Source of the DNA: Rubripirellula reticaptiva
GTDB taxonomy: Bacteria > Planctomycetota > Planctomycetia > Pirellulales > Pirellulaceae
DNA: 64,000 nt
Reading direction: 5' to 3'
NCBI RefSeq assembly: GCF_007860175.1
Contig: NZ_SJPX01000002.1
Span: 496,001 to 560,000 of the forward strand
The notes below the pieces were generated by a model. The model worked only from the letters and a program-made list of their open reading frames with translations. It was not told where the DNA came from and did not search any database. How positions within the stretch are numbered: the stretch's first letter is position 1; the number at the start of each line of letters is the position of its first letter. Below are positions 8,552 to 18,632 of this stretch, one piece after another. The translations under genes and the position numbers were made by a program.

Positions 8552-10354
8552 CTATTTCATTCGCGCGATGCGTTCTGAATCGCTTCGCAGCGAATGCCGG
8601 TAGTAAGCTTCCAGACACAGCGTCGCCATCGCTGTCGTGTAAACCGAGCCGCCGTAGCCACCCCAAACGGAATCGGTTGGCCAGCTACCGTCGGCGAGCT
8701 GAGTCGAAAGCAGTCGGCGTTTGAGGGCCGCGTTCCATTGGTCCCACGCCGCGTCCTGTAACTGGTGCAGTGCCAACGTTGCGTAGTACCAATAATAATA
8801 GTTGTCTTGACCGACGCCGGGCTGTTGCTGCAACAGATACCGTTCGGCTTCTTCGATCTCGGCCGCCGGAACCTTTTGACCGATCAGCAACCGAGTCGCC
8901 AGCGCCTCGGCCGTCATCGTACGGCTGGGCATTTCGCCGGCCCGGTAACAGGCCATCCCCCCCGTCGAACCCGCGCGAACGCTTCGCAGGAAACGCTCAA
9001 CACCGTCGACCGCCCGCGCGTCGACCGGAACTCCAGCTCGATAACCTGCATCCAGCACCATCGCTTGCCAACCCAGCTGGCTCAAATCGCCTGGATCACC
9101 TGCCGTGTATCGCCATCCGCCGGTCGACGGATGCTGCATCGATCGCGTGAAGTTGATCGCTCGAGTCGCCGCCGCCACCGCCGAGGGATCATGCGTCAGT
9201 GCAGCAGTCTCGCACATCGCCAGCGCCGCCATCCCGTGGCTGTAATTGGCTGCGTAAATGGTCGCGCCACCGGCTAGCGATCCGCTGGATTTTTGAGTCC
9301 GAATCAGATACGCCAGACCTCGGTATGCGTTGTCGCTGTACTGGCCTTGTTGATGAGTTTGGCCGGCGCCTGTCAGCGCCAACAGCGATAGCCCCGTCAG
9401 CGCCGATTCGGATCGAGACCCCGCGTTGCCGCGAGTCATCCCTAGCGGCGCCCGCTCGATGCCAGCGCCGGTCGTACTTGGATCCCAAGCTCCATCGGCT
9501 CGCTGGGCACTGGCCAGAAACCGCAGCGCCGCCTCGACGGCTGCCTCGGTGCTTGCGTCGCCTCCGGTGCGAAGCAGTGCTTCGTCTTTAGCCTTGCCAA
9601 CTCGATTGGCAAAGTCACTTTCGATGGCGCCAGGAACGGTAGCCGGCGGAGCCGTCGATGTGGACGCTGCAATTGCCTTCACCGCTTCCATGCCGTCGCC
9701 GACGTGCGCAACCACTGGCGTCTGCTCGGCCGCGGCCGACTGCGGCATCGGCACCGGCTCGGCTGTCTCTGTCACGCTCGCAGCAAACGCATCGTCCAAG
9801 AAGTCGCCCAACAACGAATCGATCGCCGTGCTCGACGACTCAGAATCGTTGTCCGTGGTTTCAGATAGCGACTCTGGCACAGGCTCGTCCGACATCGACA
9901 ACGACTCAGGCTCGTCGACCGATTCCGATGCGGGTTCCTCTGGCGGCACTGGATTGGCAAGCAGATCTGTCAAGCTCGACACCGGCAGCGGTGCGAGCAT
10001 CGCTTCAGTTTCGCCGCCCGCCGCATCTTCGGCCGACAAGTTGGGATCGAACGTTGTGAAGGAAATCGAATCGATGCCAGCTTGTTCATCAGTTTCCGGA
10101 TCCGTGGTCGATGATCCGCCGCCGAGCGACGGCAGCAACGGGACCAAAAAAATCAGCGCAGCATGCAGCGCAATCGACAATACCAGGCAAATGACACCGG
10201 CTTGCCGTCCACCACGCCCACGACGGCGAAACAACCAGATCGTGAACCCCAGTGTCGCAACCGCCAGTGCGGCCACAGTGTAGACAAGACGCGGGTCGGC
10301 CCAAAGCGAATCGATCACCGATGAATCAAGCCAAGGATTGGCGGATTCCGTCAA
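8552..10354 (-). CDS. Membrane-anchored alpha/alpha-barrel (prenyltransferase/squalene-oxidase repeat) protein
   Basis: A 600-residue protein with two predicted transmembrane helices near residues 22-40 and 52-75, an acidic Ser/Glu/Asp-rich linker (about 80-220), and a C-terminal region (about 255-595) of alpha/alpha-toroid repeats with GAW, GGW and GSW turns, like squalene cyclases and thioester-protein domains. The Asp-rich catalytic motif of squalene-hopene cyclases is not visible, so I do not call it a cyclase. The start is a TTG at 10354 that overlaps the exbD stop (TTGA), with an AGAGGA ribosome site 7 bases upstream. It is the last gene of a four-gene operon with TPR, ExbB and ExbD proteins and is probably the component they act on. 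Confidence 0.75.
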   Translation of the reverse strand: MTESANPWLDSSVIDSLWADPRLVYTVAALAVATLGFTIWLFRRRGRGGRQAGVICLVLSIALHAALIFLVPLLPSLGGGSSTTDPETDEQAGIDSISFTTFDPNLSAEDAAGGETEAMLAPLPVSSLTDLLANPVPPEEPASESVDEPESLSMSDEPVPESLSETTDNDSESSSTAIDSLLGDFLDDAFAASVTETAEPVPMPQSAAAEQTPVVAHVGDGMEAVKAIAASTSTAPPATVPGAIESDFANRVGKAKDEALLRTGGDASTEAAVEAALRFLASAQRADGAWDPSTTGAGIERAPLGMTRGNAGSRSESALTGLSLLALTGAGQTHQQGQYSDNAYRGLAYLIRTQKSSGSLAGGATIYAANYSHGMAALAMCETAALTHDPSAVAAATRAINFTRSMQHPSTGGWRYTAGDPGDLSQLGWQAMVLDAGYRAGVPVDARAVDGVERFLRSVRAGSTGGMACYRAGEMPSRTMTAEALATRLLIGQKVPAAEIEEAERYLLQQQPGVGQDNYYYWYYATLALHQLQDAAWDQWNAALKRRLLSTQLADGSWPTDSVWGGYGGSVYTTAMATLCLEAYYRHSLRSDSERIARMK

Positions 10355-10761
10355 CGCTGCATCCTCTTGGTTGCGATACCGATTTGATCCACGCCGCTGA
10401 TACGAACTGCCTGCAGAACATCAACCAATTGTTGTTGCGACCCATCCGCTTCGCCGCGCACGGCGATCTTAAGGCCTGGGTAATTATCGTGTTCTTGACG
10501 AAGCGTTTGCGTCAATTGACTCAGCGACATCGGCGTATCATCAAGCGTTACGGTCCCATCAATACCAATCGCAACCACACGTTCATCAGGCACGCGCGTC
10601 ATCGATCGCATTTCACCGACGCTCGGAACGTTCACTTTGATGCGGCTTTCGGCTTCGCTGAACTTGCTGCCGACCATGAAGAAGATCACCAACAAAAACA
10701 CGACGTCGATCATCGGCGTCAAGTTGATGGTCGCATCTTCCGAGGAATTTCGTTTTGACAT
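10351..10761 (-). CDS. exbD: Biopolymer transport protein ExbD/TolR family
   Basis: A 136-residue inner-membrane protein with one transmembrane helix near residues 16-36, preceded by the family motif INLTPMIDVVFLLVIFFMVGSKF, whose Asp in PMIDV is the proton-pathway residue. The C-terminal part is periplasmic. The start at ATG 10761 gives MSKRNSSEDATINLTP, the normal family N-terminus, with an AGGTG site just upstream. ExbD/TolR works with ExbB/TolQ to convert proton-motive force into work on an envelope partner. Here the partner is probably not TonB: no TonB-like gene is adjacent, and the downstream gene encodes the alpha/alpha-barrel protein. Confidence 0.9.
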   Translation of the reverse strand: MSKRNSSEDATINLTPMIDVVFLLVIFFMVGSKFSEAESRIKVNVPSVGEMRSMTRVPDERVVAIGIDGTVTLDDTPMSLSQLTQTLRQEHDNYPGLKIAVRGEADGSQQQLVDVLQAVRISGVDQIGIATKRMQR

Positions 10762-10827
10762 CGCACCTATTCCGCGTAACTTGAATCTACTCTCAGCCCG
10801 AGCCACCCTCAGCTTGAGCCAGAGCAA

Positions 10828-11862
10828 TTAGGCAGCTCGTCGTTTCCGGTTGCTCGTTCGATTTGAATTGCCAGCGCTTTCAAGCCCTTCGGCCGAAATG
10901 CAATCGACGACACGCTGGCACAACTTATCGATCTCGTTCAAATAGCTGTCCGACTTGCTGCTGAAATACATGTAGGCCAAGTAAGCCGGAATCGCGACAG
11001 ATAATCCGCCGGCCGTCGTGATCAGAGCCACACTGATTCCCGACGCCAACATTTCGGGGCGACCGATCGATTCTTGGCTACTCATGATGTCGAATGCTTC
11101 GATCATTCCCAGCACCGTGCCCAATAACCCCAACAACGGCGCGACGTTGCTGATCGCGTGAAAGACTCGCAAGAATCGTTTCAACGACTCCGAAACTCGA
11201 TCGCCCGCATCCATCACCGCCTGCTCGACCTCAAACATGGGACGTCCCCAGCGACGCACTGCCGCCTGGAAAACTTCGGCAACCGGACAATCAAATTCTT
11301 CGCAAATTTCCGTCGCTTCTTCGTAACTAAGCTGGCCATCTTCGACGCACTCGGTGAACCGGCGAACAAACGGACGTGGGATCACTCGGCCACGACGCAG
11401 CGCGATCATCCGTTCGATCGACAATGCAAACACGATCAGCGAGCAGATCCCAAGCGGCAACATCAACCATCCGCCCTGTCGAATCTTTTCAACAAACGCT
11501 GGCAACTGCCAAGGCTCGGATTCGGCTTCTACGTTTTCTGGCGAGTTGGCAACTTGGCCTGGTATCATCGCCGCCGCTGGAATTGCCGGAATTTGACTGA
11601 AAGCCTGAGGCTGTGAGTTTTGACGCTGCAAATTCTGAGGCTGTGCAGTTTGATATCGACCCGATTGATCGAAACTTTGCTGACCGTAATTTTGTGACTG
11701 CGGGAATTGTCCGTGAGCTGGTTGCATTGCCACCATGCACCACGTCGCCCCAATCGCCAATACAAAGACGGGCAATATGCGAGATGCTAGTGCGGCAAAT
11801 TGACGACGTGAATTGGCGGGCTGATGCCGCAACAATCGACGTCGGTAAGGTGCAGAAGACAT
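10828..11862 (-). CDS. exbB: MotA/TolQ/ExbB proton channel family protein
   Basis: A 344-residue protein. It begins with a signal-like helix (about residues 25-50, ILPVFVLAIGATWCMVAM). A Gln/Asn/Ser-rich low-complexity segment follows (about 50-115). Then comes the typical three-helix TolQ core: first helix near 130-150 (GGWLMLPLGICSLIVFALSIER) and the later pair at about 235-300 (ISNVAPLLGLLGTVLGMIEAF and ISVALITTAGGLSVAIPAYLAYMYF). The Thr/Gly/Pro features of the proton channel core are present. It is followed after 66 bases by exbD. The extracytoplasmic N-terminal extension is unusual compared with the E. coli protein and resembles longer planctomycete homologues. Confidence 0.9.
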   Translation of the reverse strand: MSSAPYRRRLLRHQPANSRRQFAALASRILPVFVLAIGATWCMVAMQPAHGQFPQSQNYGQQSFDQSGRYQTAQPQNLQRQNSQPQAFSQIPAIPAAAMIPGQVANSPENVEAESEPWQLPAFVEKIRQGGWLMLPLGICSLIVFALSIERMIALRRGRVIPRPFVRRFTECVEDGQLSYEEATEICEEFDCPVAEVFQAAVRRWGRPMFEVEQAVMDAGDRVSESLKRFLRVFHAISNVAPLLGLLGTVLGMIEAFDIMSSQESIGRPEMLASGISVALITTAGGLSVAIPAYLAYMYFSSKSDSYLNEIDKLCQRVVDCISAEGLESAGNSNRTSNRKRRAA

Positions 11863-11867
11863 GTCGT

Positions 11868-13730
11868 TTATCGTCGAATAGGTGAATGAGAAGATGGGTT
11901 GGCGGGATCAATCGATGCCATTCGCTGGCGTGCGACTTGTGCATGAGGACTGTCGGCGAATCTTCCGATCAGGCTTCCGTAACACACAGTGGCCTCGCGT
12001 GTCCGCCCCAATTGTTCAAAAGACTTTCCCGCTTGAACCAATGACGCCGAAACCCATACCCCGCCTGGATCGATCCCCTCAACGCGGCGATAAGCTTCGA
12101 TCGCTTCGGTAAACTGTGCCTGCAAGTAGTGCGTTTCGCCGATCAACCATTGAGCTCGTCCGCGTAAAGTCGCATCGACCTCGACAGCGCGGACCACACT
12201 TTCCAGCAGTGCCCGAGCTTCTTCGAAACGTGTCTTTCGCACCGCTAATTCGGCAGCCAAAAGGTCCACCAACGTTTCATTGAAAGCGTCACCACCGGCG
12301 GCCGAACGCGCCAGTGCGATGCGTTGTCCCGCTAGGTTTGCGTCTTTACCAACGGAAGTCTCTGCTTCGGCGCACCGCAGCAGCGTTGCAAAGTCGCTGG
12401 CCTGTCGACCATCGACTAAATGGTTCCACCACTGGGCGGCCTGCTCAACCTGTCCGGTCTGCATTAGCGACTCGGCAAACAGTTTCTCGACCGTAACCGA
12501 TCGCGTTGACGATGGTGTCTCAATCTTATCGAGTTCAGATTCCGACGCCAGCGATAGCATCGACCAACGCTGAGTCCGGCCCGCCCAGCGGCAAGCTGCT
12601 TCGCGAGCTGCCGTCGACACCGTTTCGTCGGCCGCGGGCGAAATCAACGACGCCGCTAACCGTTCGGCTGCGTCTGGTTTATCTTGTTCGATCAGCAACG
12701 CCAGCAAATCGGAAACACCTTTGCCGGTCTGATCAATCGATGCCAGATGGCTGGCCAAGTTCATCCAAGCATCTTGTTGGCCGGCTTCGGACGCGATCGC
12801 CATTCCCATCGTGACCGTTTTCAAGTCAAGCTTTTTCAAATCGTTGGCTTTGGCACGGGCCATGATCCAAATACGGACAGATGGCGGCACTAAATCGGAC
12901 GCAAGCTGGCTGTAACTGCGAACGACTTCGGTTGCTGATTCGGATTCCGGCCAACGGGTCAACAGATCAGCAATCATCGCAGCAGAATCGTCTGGCCGAT
13001 TCGCCTGTCGCAGACACTCGGCACAAGCCCGCGTAGCTCTCGCTGCATCTGAGTGATTGGGATAATCACGAACGAATAGTGCCAATCGTTTTGCCGCAGC
13101 CATCGGATCCGTTTGTGAAACCGCCATCGCCCAGGCTGCTCCCAACATCGCGACCGGTTTTTGTTTTTCATCGGCCGCCGAAGCGGCGATCGCATAGGCT
13201 TCCGCAGCCGTGGTTGCATTTCCGGCCTCTAAAGCGGTGCCACCGATTTGCAGCCCGATCGTGACGGCTGACTGCACCTGAGCCGGCGTTGCGGCGGATG
13301 GCGTTTTTGTGATCTCAGTCAGCAACGGAAGCGCGTCCGAGTACTTACCGGACCGAGCCATCGCCGACGCCGCAGCAAGCCGGACAAAGATGACTTTTTC
13401 GGGGGGAATCGAGCCCGCGGCGGGTTGCTCGGACGCAAACACGGCGCGAGCATAGAACTCTGTAGCCGATTCAAGATCACCAGATTTCTGGAATCCGCGT
13501 CCCAATCGGGCCAGCACCATCGTCAGATCAACACTGGGGTCGGTCGCAGAATCAAGAGTTCGGGCGGTCTGCGCAGCCGCCGAGAGATCGCCAGAAGCAA
13601 TCGCTGCGTCGATCCTCGCGATTTCGCCCATCGGATCGGCCGCGTGCACCAAAACAGCCAGAAACACCGCGAAAAACAGCCCCAAGGCAATCATCGCTGG
13701 CTGTTTCAATGTGTTTGTTACCGACTTCAT
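11868..13730 (-). CDS. Secreted or anchored TPR-repeat protein
   Basis: A 620-residue protein starting MKSVTNTLKQPAMIALGLFFAVFLAVLVHA, a clear signal peptide or single anchor with cleavage likely after VHA. The rest is alpha-helical and rich in Ala/Leu with TPR-like pairs, for example 'LESATEFYARAVFAS', 'GKYSDALPLLTEI', 'AQFTEAIEAYRRVEGI' and a last 'EQLGRTREATVCYGSLIG' repeat near the C-terminus. TPR domains bind other proteins, and in Tol-Pal-type systems a TPR protein (YbgF/CpoB) coordinates the complex. The gene lies 5 bases before exbB, so the four genes are very probably one operon with this one first. The ATG at 13730 is preferred over 13763 because the signal peptide then starts properly. 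Confidence 0.75.
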   Translation of the reverse strand: MKSVTNTLKQPAMIALGLFFAVFLAVLVHAADPMGEIARIDAAIASGDLSAAAQTARTLDSATDPSVDLTMVLARLGRGFQKSGDLESATEFYARAVFASEQPAAGSIPPEKVIFVRLAAASAMARSGKYSDALPLLTEITKTPSAATPAQVQSAVTIGLQIGGTALEAGNATTAAEAYAIAASAADEKQKPVAMLGAAWAMAVSQTDPMAAAKRLALFVRDYPNHSDAARATRACAECLRQANRPDDSAAMIADLLTRWPESESATEVVRSYSQLASDLVPPSVRIWIMARAKANDLKKLDLKTVTMGMAIASEAGQQDAWMNLASHLASIDQTGKGVSDLLALLIEQDKPDAAERLAASLISPAADETVSTAAREAACRWAGRTQRWSMLSLASESELDKIETPSSTRSVTVEKLFAESLMQTGQVEQAAQWWNHLVDGRQASDFATLLRCAEAETSVGKDANLAGQRIALARSAAGGDAFNETLVDLLAAELAVRKTRFEEARALLESVVRAVEVDATLRGRAQWLIGETHYLQAQFTEAIEAYRRVEGIDPGGVWVSASLVQAGKSFEQLGRTREATVCYGSLIGRFADSPHAQVARQRMASIDPANPSSHSPIRR

Positions 13731-13979
13731 CCCTGTCACCCATGTCTCCGAGTGGCGATCCATGCCCCTACACACCTGTCCAAATACCCTATTTTTCGGT
13801 CCCGAGGCAATGCCAACTGCCGTCGCGGACTGCCGGAAAAACGAAGGCGAGTATTTTGCCGCATGCCTACTTTGGGCTTCCGCAAAAACAGAGCTAGGCT
13901 AGGGCCTAGCTTTCATTTACTCTGGAATTAACGTTTTCTCTGCCGTTTCCGCCGATCCGAAGTCGATTCCGAACTACTC

Positions 13980-16900
13980 ATGCTAAAAGCGCTCGAGCTA
14001 GCCGGTTTCAAAAGTTTCGCGGACAAGACGCGTTTCGACTTCCCCGACGGCATCACCGTCGTTGTCGGCCCTAACGGATCCGGCAAGTCCAACATCGTCG
14101 ACGCCATGAAATGGGTGCTCGGCTCGCAAAGTGCCAAGAGCCTTCGCGGCAAAGACATGTCGGACGTCATCTTCAAGGGATCGCAGACCCGTGGCCCAGC
14201 GGGATCCGCCGAAGTCACTATCGTCTTTGACAACCCCGACGGCGCATTGCCAATCGATGCACCCGAAGTCCGCGTCACTCGCCGAGCCTACCGCAGCGGT
14301 GAAGGCGAATACCTGATCAACAATCAACCGGTTCGTCTTAAAGACGTCAAGAACCTGATCCGCGGCACCGGCATCGGAATTGACGCGTACAGCCTGATCG
14401 AGCAGGGCAAAGTCGACAAAATGCTCAACGCTAACGCCAAGGACCGGCGGGCAATCTTCGAAGAGGCAGCCGGCATCAGCCGCTTCAAAGCGAAAAAGGT
14501 CGAAGCCGAACGTCGTCTGGCGAGAGTCCAGTCGAACCTGACCCGACTGGGCGACATCGTCGACGAAGTCGGTTCGCGTTTGAAAAGCCTACGCAGTCAA
14601 GCCAGCAAAGCGGAACGCTATCGCCAAGCCAGCGATCGGCTAAAAGAACTGCGGATGCAGATCGCTTGGACCGACTGGACTTCGCTGTCGACCGATTTGA
14701 CAACGTCCGAAGCCGAACTTGCCAAGGCGATTGTCACACAGACCGAACTGGAAACGCTTCGTACCAAAATGAGCGAGGCACGTCAGGTCGCTGACGGACA
14801 ACTGCAACAGATCGCCGAAGACGCCAGCCAGATCGAACAACGTCGCGGCGGATGCTTGAATCAAATCGCCCAGTTCGCAGGCCGACGCGACGCCGATCAA
14901 GCAGCGATCGCAGATCTGCGTCAGATCGTCGCCAAATCGCTTCGCCGGGTACGGTTGCTGCAAACGCAAGCGGGGTCCGCCGCCGCAGAACTGCGCGGCG
15001 CGGTCGAGCGACTCGCAATGTACGAACAAGAACTGGCCGTCGTTCGCGGGCGAAGTGCCGATGCCGAAGCCCAACGCGACAAGATTGGACGCGAAGCCAC
15101 CGAAGTTCGCGCTCGCCGCGACTCGATCCAACAAAAACATTTGGCGATCGTCCGCCGTGTCGCCGACATGGAAGGCACCCGGCAACGAACCGAACAACGC
15201 GTCGCCGAAGCCGGCCGCAACTTAGCCAACCTGGCTAAGCGCATCGCCGCCGCCGAAAGTGTTTTCGCGATCGCACGATCCGAAGCCAAGGCGGCCAGCA
15301 CTCGTGTCGACGAACTCAAACGCAATATCGGTGAAGTCACCAAGGCCAGCGAACTTGCCGACGCCAAACTGCAAGAAAGCAAACGAACACTCGAACGACG
15401 ACGCGAAGAAGTCGCGGCTCTGAAAATTCGCTTGCAAGGATTAACCGAACGCGAAAAAGTATTAGCTGATTTACAGCGACGCCAAGAAGGCTTGTCCGGT
15501 GGCGTCAAAACGATCCTCGAACAACTACGCGAGTCGTCGTCGCCGCTTGCCAATAAAATTCGTGGCATCGTTGCCGACTGTTTCGAAGTCGACTTGAAGG
15601 TCGCACCACTGATCGACTCAGCACTTGGTGAACGCAGTCAATACGTCATTACCAGTGGTGGCGCACTGCAACGCGCGATTGTGGATGGAACGCTAAAGAT
15701 CAACAGCCGCGTTGGATTGATTCGCCTAGACGAATTGCCGGGCCGCCGACCGGGCGACCGCATCCGCTTGGATGGCCTAAAAGGCGTGATCGGGCGGGGC
15801 GACAAGATGGTCAAGTGCATCGACGACCTTGAACCGCTGGTCCGCCACCTGCTAAGCAACACGTGGTTGGTCGATTCACTCGAAACGGCATACGGGCTAC
15901 GCAAATTGAGTGGCGCCGGACTGCGTTTTGTAACGTCCGCAGGCGAACTGTTAGAAAACGATGGCTCAACCGTGGTCGGTCCCGTCGCTGCTTCAACAGG
16001 TCTGGTTAGCCGCCGCAGTGAACTGGCGTCCGCCGAAGCCGAAATCAAACACTACCAGTTCCAGCTCAAAGAAGCCGAAACGGAAACCGCCCGTTTGGCG
16101 AAACGAGTCGACGAGGAAGCCGCCGCACTCGGTCGCATCGAGCAGCGCCACCGCGGATTGATCACCGATCGCGCGGCCGCGGAAGCAGAACTGCGTCACC
16201 GTGACGAACGGTTAACGGTCCAACAAACACTATGCGCTGAAATCACTGGCGAGATCCAACAATCGACACAGCTTCGCGACACCGCGTCCAGCGAAAACGT
16301 TCGGCTGCAGGCTCAAATCAACTCCGGACGGCAAGACGTCGAAGCACTCGAACTTGAAGCTGCCGAGGCTGACGAAATGCTTTCGGAAACTCAGACGGCA
16401 CTGCAAACTGCGACCAGTGGCGTGATGGCGATCTCTGTCGACGTGGCACGCGCAGAACAAAAGTTCGAAGCTCTCTCGGCCACCATGCAGCAGCAAAAAC
16501 GTGACCAGCATCAACGCGAGGCTGCCGTCGAAGAAGTCCGCGTGCAAGCCAGATCGGGCCGAACACGAATTGCCGAAGTGACGGCACGGGTTCTGGACGC
16601 GACCCATCAACTGGCCAAACTGCATGTTGATGCCGAACAAGCCAATGTTCAACTGAAGGAACTCGCTCAGTACGCTGCCGATGTTCGCCGCGAAAACCGC
16701 GACATCATGAAAGCCAGCGAACGGGCGATGAAAGACGCGACCGAAGCCAGCGCCGCTGTTCACGCGATCACGGCGCGCCGTGACAACGCCCGACTGCGCC
16801 GCGATACGCTGGCCCAGCGTTTGATGGAAGACTACGAAATCGACCTGCAAGCAACTGAGCCGCCAGAGGATCTTGCCGAGATCGATGACCGTGAGTCGAT

Positions 16901-17576
16901 GGAGAACGAAATCGGTGAACTGCGAGCCCAGCTCCAACGCACCAGTAGCGTGAACATGGAAGCTCTGGAGGAACTCGAAGGGCTGCAATCACGCTACGAC
17001 GAACTGCACGGCCAGTATCAAGACTTGACCGCGGCGAAAGACTCGCTGCAGCGAATCATTGGCCGTATCAACGCTGATTCTCGCCGCTTGTTCCTAGACA
17101 CACTGGAAGCCATCCGAGTCAACTTCCAACAGCTCTATCGCAAATCGTTTGGCGGCGGACACGCGGACTTGATCTTGGAAGAGTGCGATGATCCGCTGGA
17201 AGCAGGCGTCGAGATCGTAGCAACCCCGCCCGGCAAACCGACCTTCAATAACTCATTGCTGTCCGGTGGTGAGAAAGCGCTAACGGCCGTCGCGCTGTTG
17301 ATGTCGATCTTCAAGTATCGCCCCAGCCCGTTCTGTGTGCTGGACGAAGTGGATGCACCGTTCGACGAAGCAAACATTGGTCGATTCGTGACGGTATTAA
17401 GCGAATTTCTTGACCACAGCAAATTCGTCGTCGTCACGCACAGCAAGAAGACGATGACCGCAGCAACAACGCTTTACGGTGTCACCATGCAAGAATCGGG
17501 TGTCAGCAAGCGGGTCTCGATCCGATTTGAAGACGTCAGCGAAAATGGTGAAATTTCCGACGGCGAAGCTGCTTAA
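13980..17576 (+). CDS. smc: Chromosome segregation protein SMC
   Basis: A 1198-residue SMC ATPase that compacts and separates chromosomes as a dimer with ScpA and ScpB (neither is in this window). Walker A is at residues 30-38 (GPNGSGKSN). The two long coiled coils flank the hinge at about 515-680 ([20 protein letters not shown] to the Gly-rich [15 protein letters not shown] stretch). The C-terminal head has the signature [15 protein letters not shown] and Walker [17 protein letters not shown]. The length is normal for the family. It is divergent from the TPR operon across about 250 bases and is followed after 82 bases by a sugar-phosphate isomerase/epimerase gene, probably co-transcribed but unrelated in function. 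Confidence 0.97.
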   Translation: MLKALELAGFKSFADKTRFDFPDGITVVVGPNGSGKSNIVDAMKWVLGSQSAKSLRGKDMSDVIFKGSQTRGPAGSAEVTIVFDNPDGALPIDAPEVRVTRRAYRSGEGEYLINNQPVRLKDVKNLIRGTGIGIDAYSLIEQGKVDKMLNANAKDRRAIFEEAAGISRFKAKKVEAERRLARVQSNLTRLGDIVDEVGSRLKSLRSQASKAERYRQASDRLKELRMQIAWTDWTSLSTDLTTSEAELAKAIVTQTELETLRTKMSEARQVADGQLQQIAEDASQIEQRRGGCLNQIAQFAGRRDADQAAIADLRQIVAKSLRRVRLLQTQAGSAAAELRGAVERLAMYEQELAVVRGRSADAEAQRDKIGREATEVRARRDSIQQKHLAIVRRVADMEGTRQRTEQRVAEAGRNLANLAKRIAAAESVFAIARSEAKAASTRVDELKRNIGEVTKASELADAKLQESKRTLERRREEVAALKIRLQGLTEREKVLADLQRRQEGLSGGVKTILEQLRESSSPLANKIRGIVADCFEVDLKVAPLIDSALGERSQYVITSGGALQRAIVDGTLKINSRVGLIRLDELPGRRPGDRIRLDGLKGVIGRGDKMVKCIDDLEPLVRHLLSNTWLVDSLETAYGLRKLSGAGLRFVTSAGELLENDGSTVVGPVAASTGLVSRRSELASAEAEIKHYQFQLKEAETETARLAKRVDEEAAALGRIEQRHRGLITDRAAAEAELRHRDERLTVQQTLCAEITGEIQQSTQLRDTASSENVRLQAQINSGRQDVEALELEAAEADEMLSETQTALQTATSGVMAISVDVARAEQKFEALSATMQQQKRDQHQREAAVEEVRVQARSGRTRIAEVTARVLDATHQLAKLHVDAEQANVQLKELAQYAADVRRENRDIMKASERAMKDATEASAAVHAITARRDNARLRRDTLAQRLMEDYEIDLQATEPPEDLAEIDDRESMENEIGELRAQLQRTSSVNMEALEELEGLQSRYDELHGQYQDLTAAKDSLQRIIGRINADSRRLFLDTLEAIRVNFQQLYRKSFGGGHADLILEECDDPLEAGVEIVATPPGKPTFNNSLLSGGEKALTAVALLMSIFKYRPSPFCVLDEVDAPFDEANIGRFVTVLSEFLDHSKFVVVTHSKKTMTAATTLYGVTMQESGVSKRVSIRFEDVSENGEISDGEAA

Positions 17577-17658
17577 TGTCTCACTTTGTTCAGCCGCGTT
17601 CCTAACGACGCCAGTTTTGCTTCGCCACCCGATTCACGAACTTCAGAGTCTCTCGCTC

Positions 17659-18585
17659 ATGTTTCAGCTTGGATTCACCAGCGCCATTGTCCCCGAGCTG
17701 TCGCTCGAAGAAACCTTCGCCGCGGCTGCAACGATCGGATACGAGTGTGTCGAAGTCATGTGCTGGCCGCTCGGAAAATCCACTCGTCGTTACGCTGGCG
17801 TCACGCACATCAACGCGATTGACCTGGACGCCAAAGGCATCGACGAAATCGCCAACTTGTCGGCAAAATACGGCGTCGAAATCAGCTCGCTAGGTTACTA
17901 CCCCAATGCACTCTCACCCGACCAGGACGAGTCACGGCAAGCCGTCCAGCATATTGGGGTCGTCATCAAAGCCGCGGCAAAATTAAACGTAGGCAGAATG
18001 ACCACATTCATCGGTCGCGATTGGACAAAAAGCGTCGACGATAACTGGCCACGGTTTCTTGATACGTGGAAACCGATCATCAAACTTGCCGAAGACCAAG
18101 GCATCCGAGTCGGGATAGAAAACTGTCCGATGTTGTTCACGGCCGACGAATGGCCTGGCGGCAAGAACTTGGCGCATAGCCCAGCGATTTGGCAGCGAAT
18201 GTTTAACGACATTCCCAGTGATCACTTCGGACTCAACTATGACCCATCGCACTTAGTTTTCCAGCACATGGATTATCTGACACCGATGGAAACGTTTAAA
18301 GACAAACTCTTCCACGTGCACGCCAAAGATGTCCGTGTCGATCAAGCGATGTTAGACCAGGTCGGCATTTTGGCTCACCCCAACCTGTATCATTCGCCAA
18401 AGCTTCCAGGGATGGGTGATGTCGATTGGGGCAAGTTCTTCAGCATCTTGACGGACACTGGTTACCGCGGGCCGGTTTGTGTCGAAGTCGAAGACCGTGC
18501 CTTCGAGAGCAGTTTGGACGACCGAAAATTAGCGCTCACGCAAAGCCACACGTTCCTGCGCAACTTCGTGCCTCGACTCGGATGA
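17659..18585 (+). CDS. Sugar phosphate isomerase/epimerase, xylose-isomerase-like TIM barrel
   Basis: A 308-residue TIM-barrel protein of the AP endonuclease family 2 / xylose isomerase-like superfamily. It starts [19 protein letters not shown], as in many planctomycete 'sugar phosphate isomerase/epimerase' proteins. Metal-binding Glu/His/Asp residues are visible in 'GIENCPML', '[11 protein letters not shown]' (Asp and His), 'FHVHAKDVR' and '[10 protein letters not shown]'. The substrate cannot be predicted: the family includes inosose, hydroxypyruvate and keto-sugar isomerases. The start at ATG 17659 is chosen because the upstream extension overlaps smc and has no family similarity. It converges with ppc. 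Confidence 0.85.
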   Translation: MFQLGFTSAIVPELSLEETFAAAATIGYECVEVMCWPLGKSTRRYAGVTHINAIDLDAKGIDEIANLSAKYGVEISSLGYYPNALSPDQDESRQAVQHIGVVIKAAAKLNVGRMTTFIGRDWTKSVDDNWPRFLDTWKPIIKLAEDQGIRVGIENCPMLFTADEWPGGKNLAHSPAIWQRMFNDIPSDHFGLNYDPSHLVFQHMDYLTPMETFKDKLFHVHAKDVRVDQAMLDQVGILAHPNLYHSPKLPGMGDVDWGKFFSILTDTGYRGPVCVEVEDRAFESSLDDRKLALTQSHTFLRNFVPRLG

Positions 18586-18632
18586 TAGAACATCGCTGTT
18601 CATCAGTCGTCGCAACGCGATCGTCGCCGATC

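Noticed and set aside
8552-10354. Squalene-hopene cyclase or terpene cyclase
   Set aside because: The catalytic Asp-rich motif is not visible and the protein has an N-terminal anchor and an acidic linker; a repeat-fold protein is all the sequence supports.
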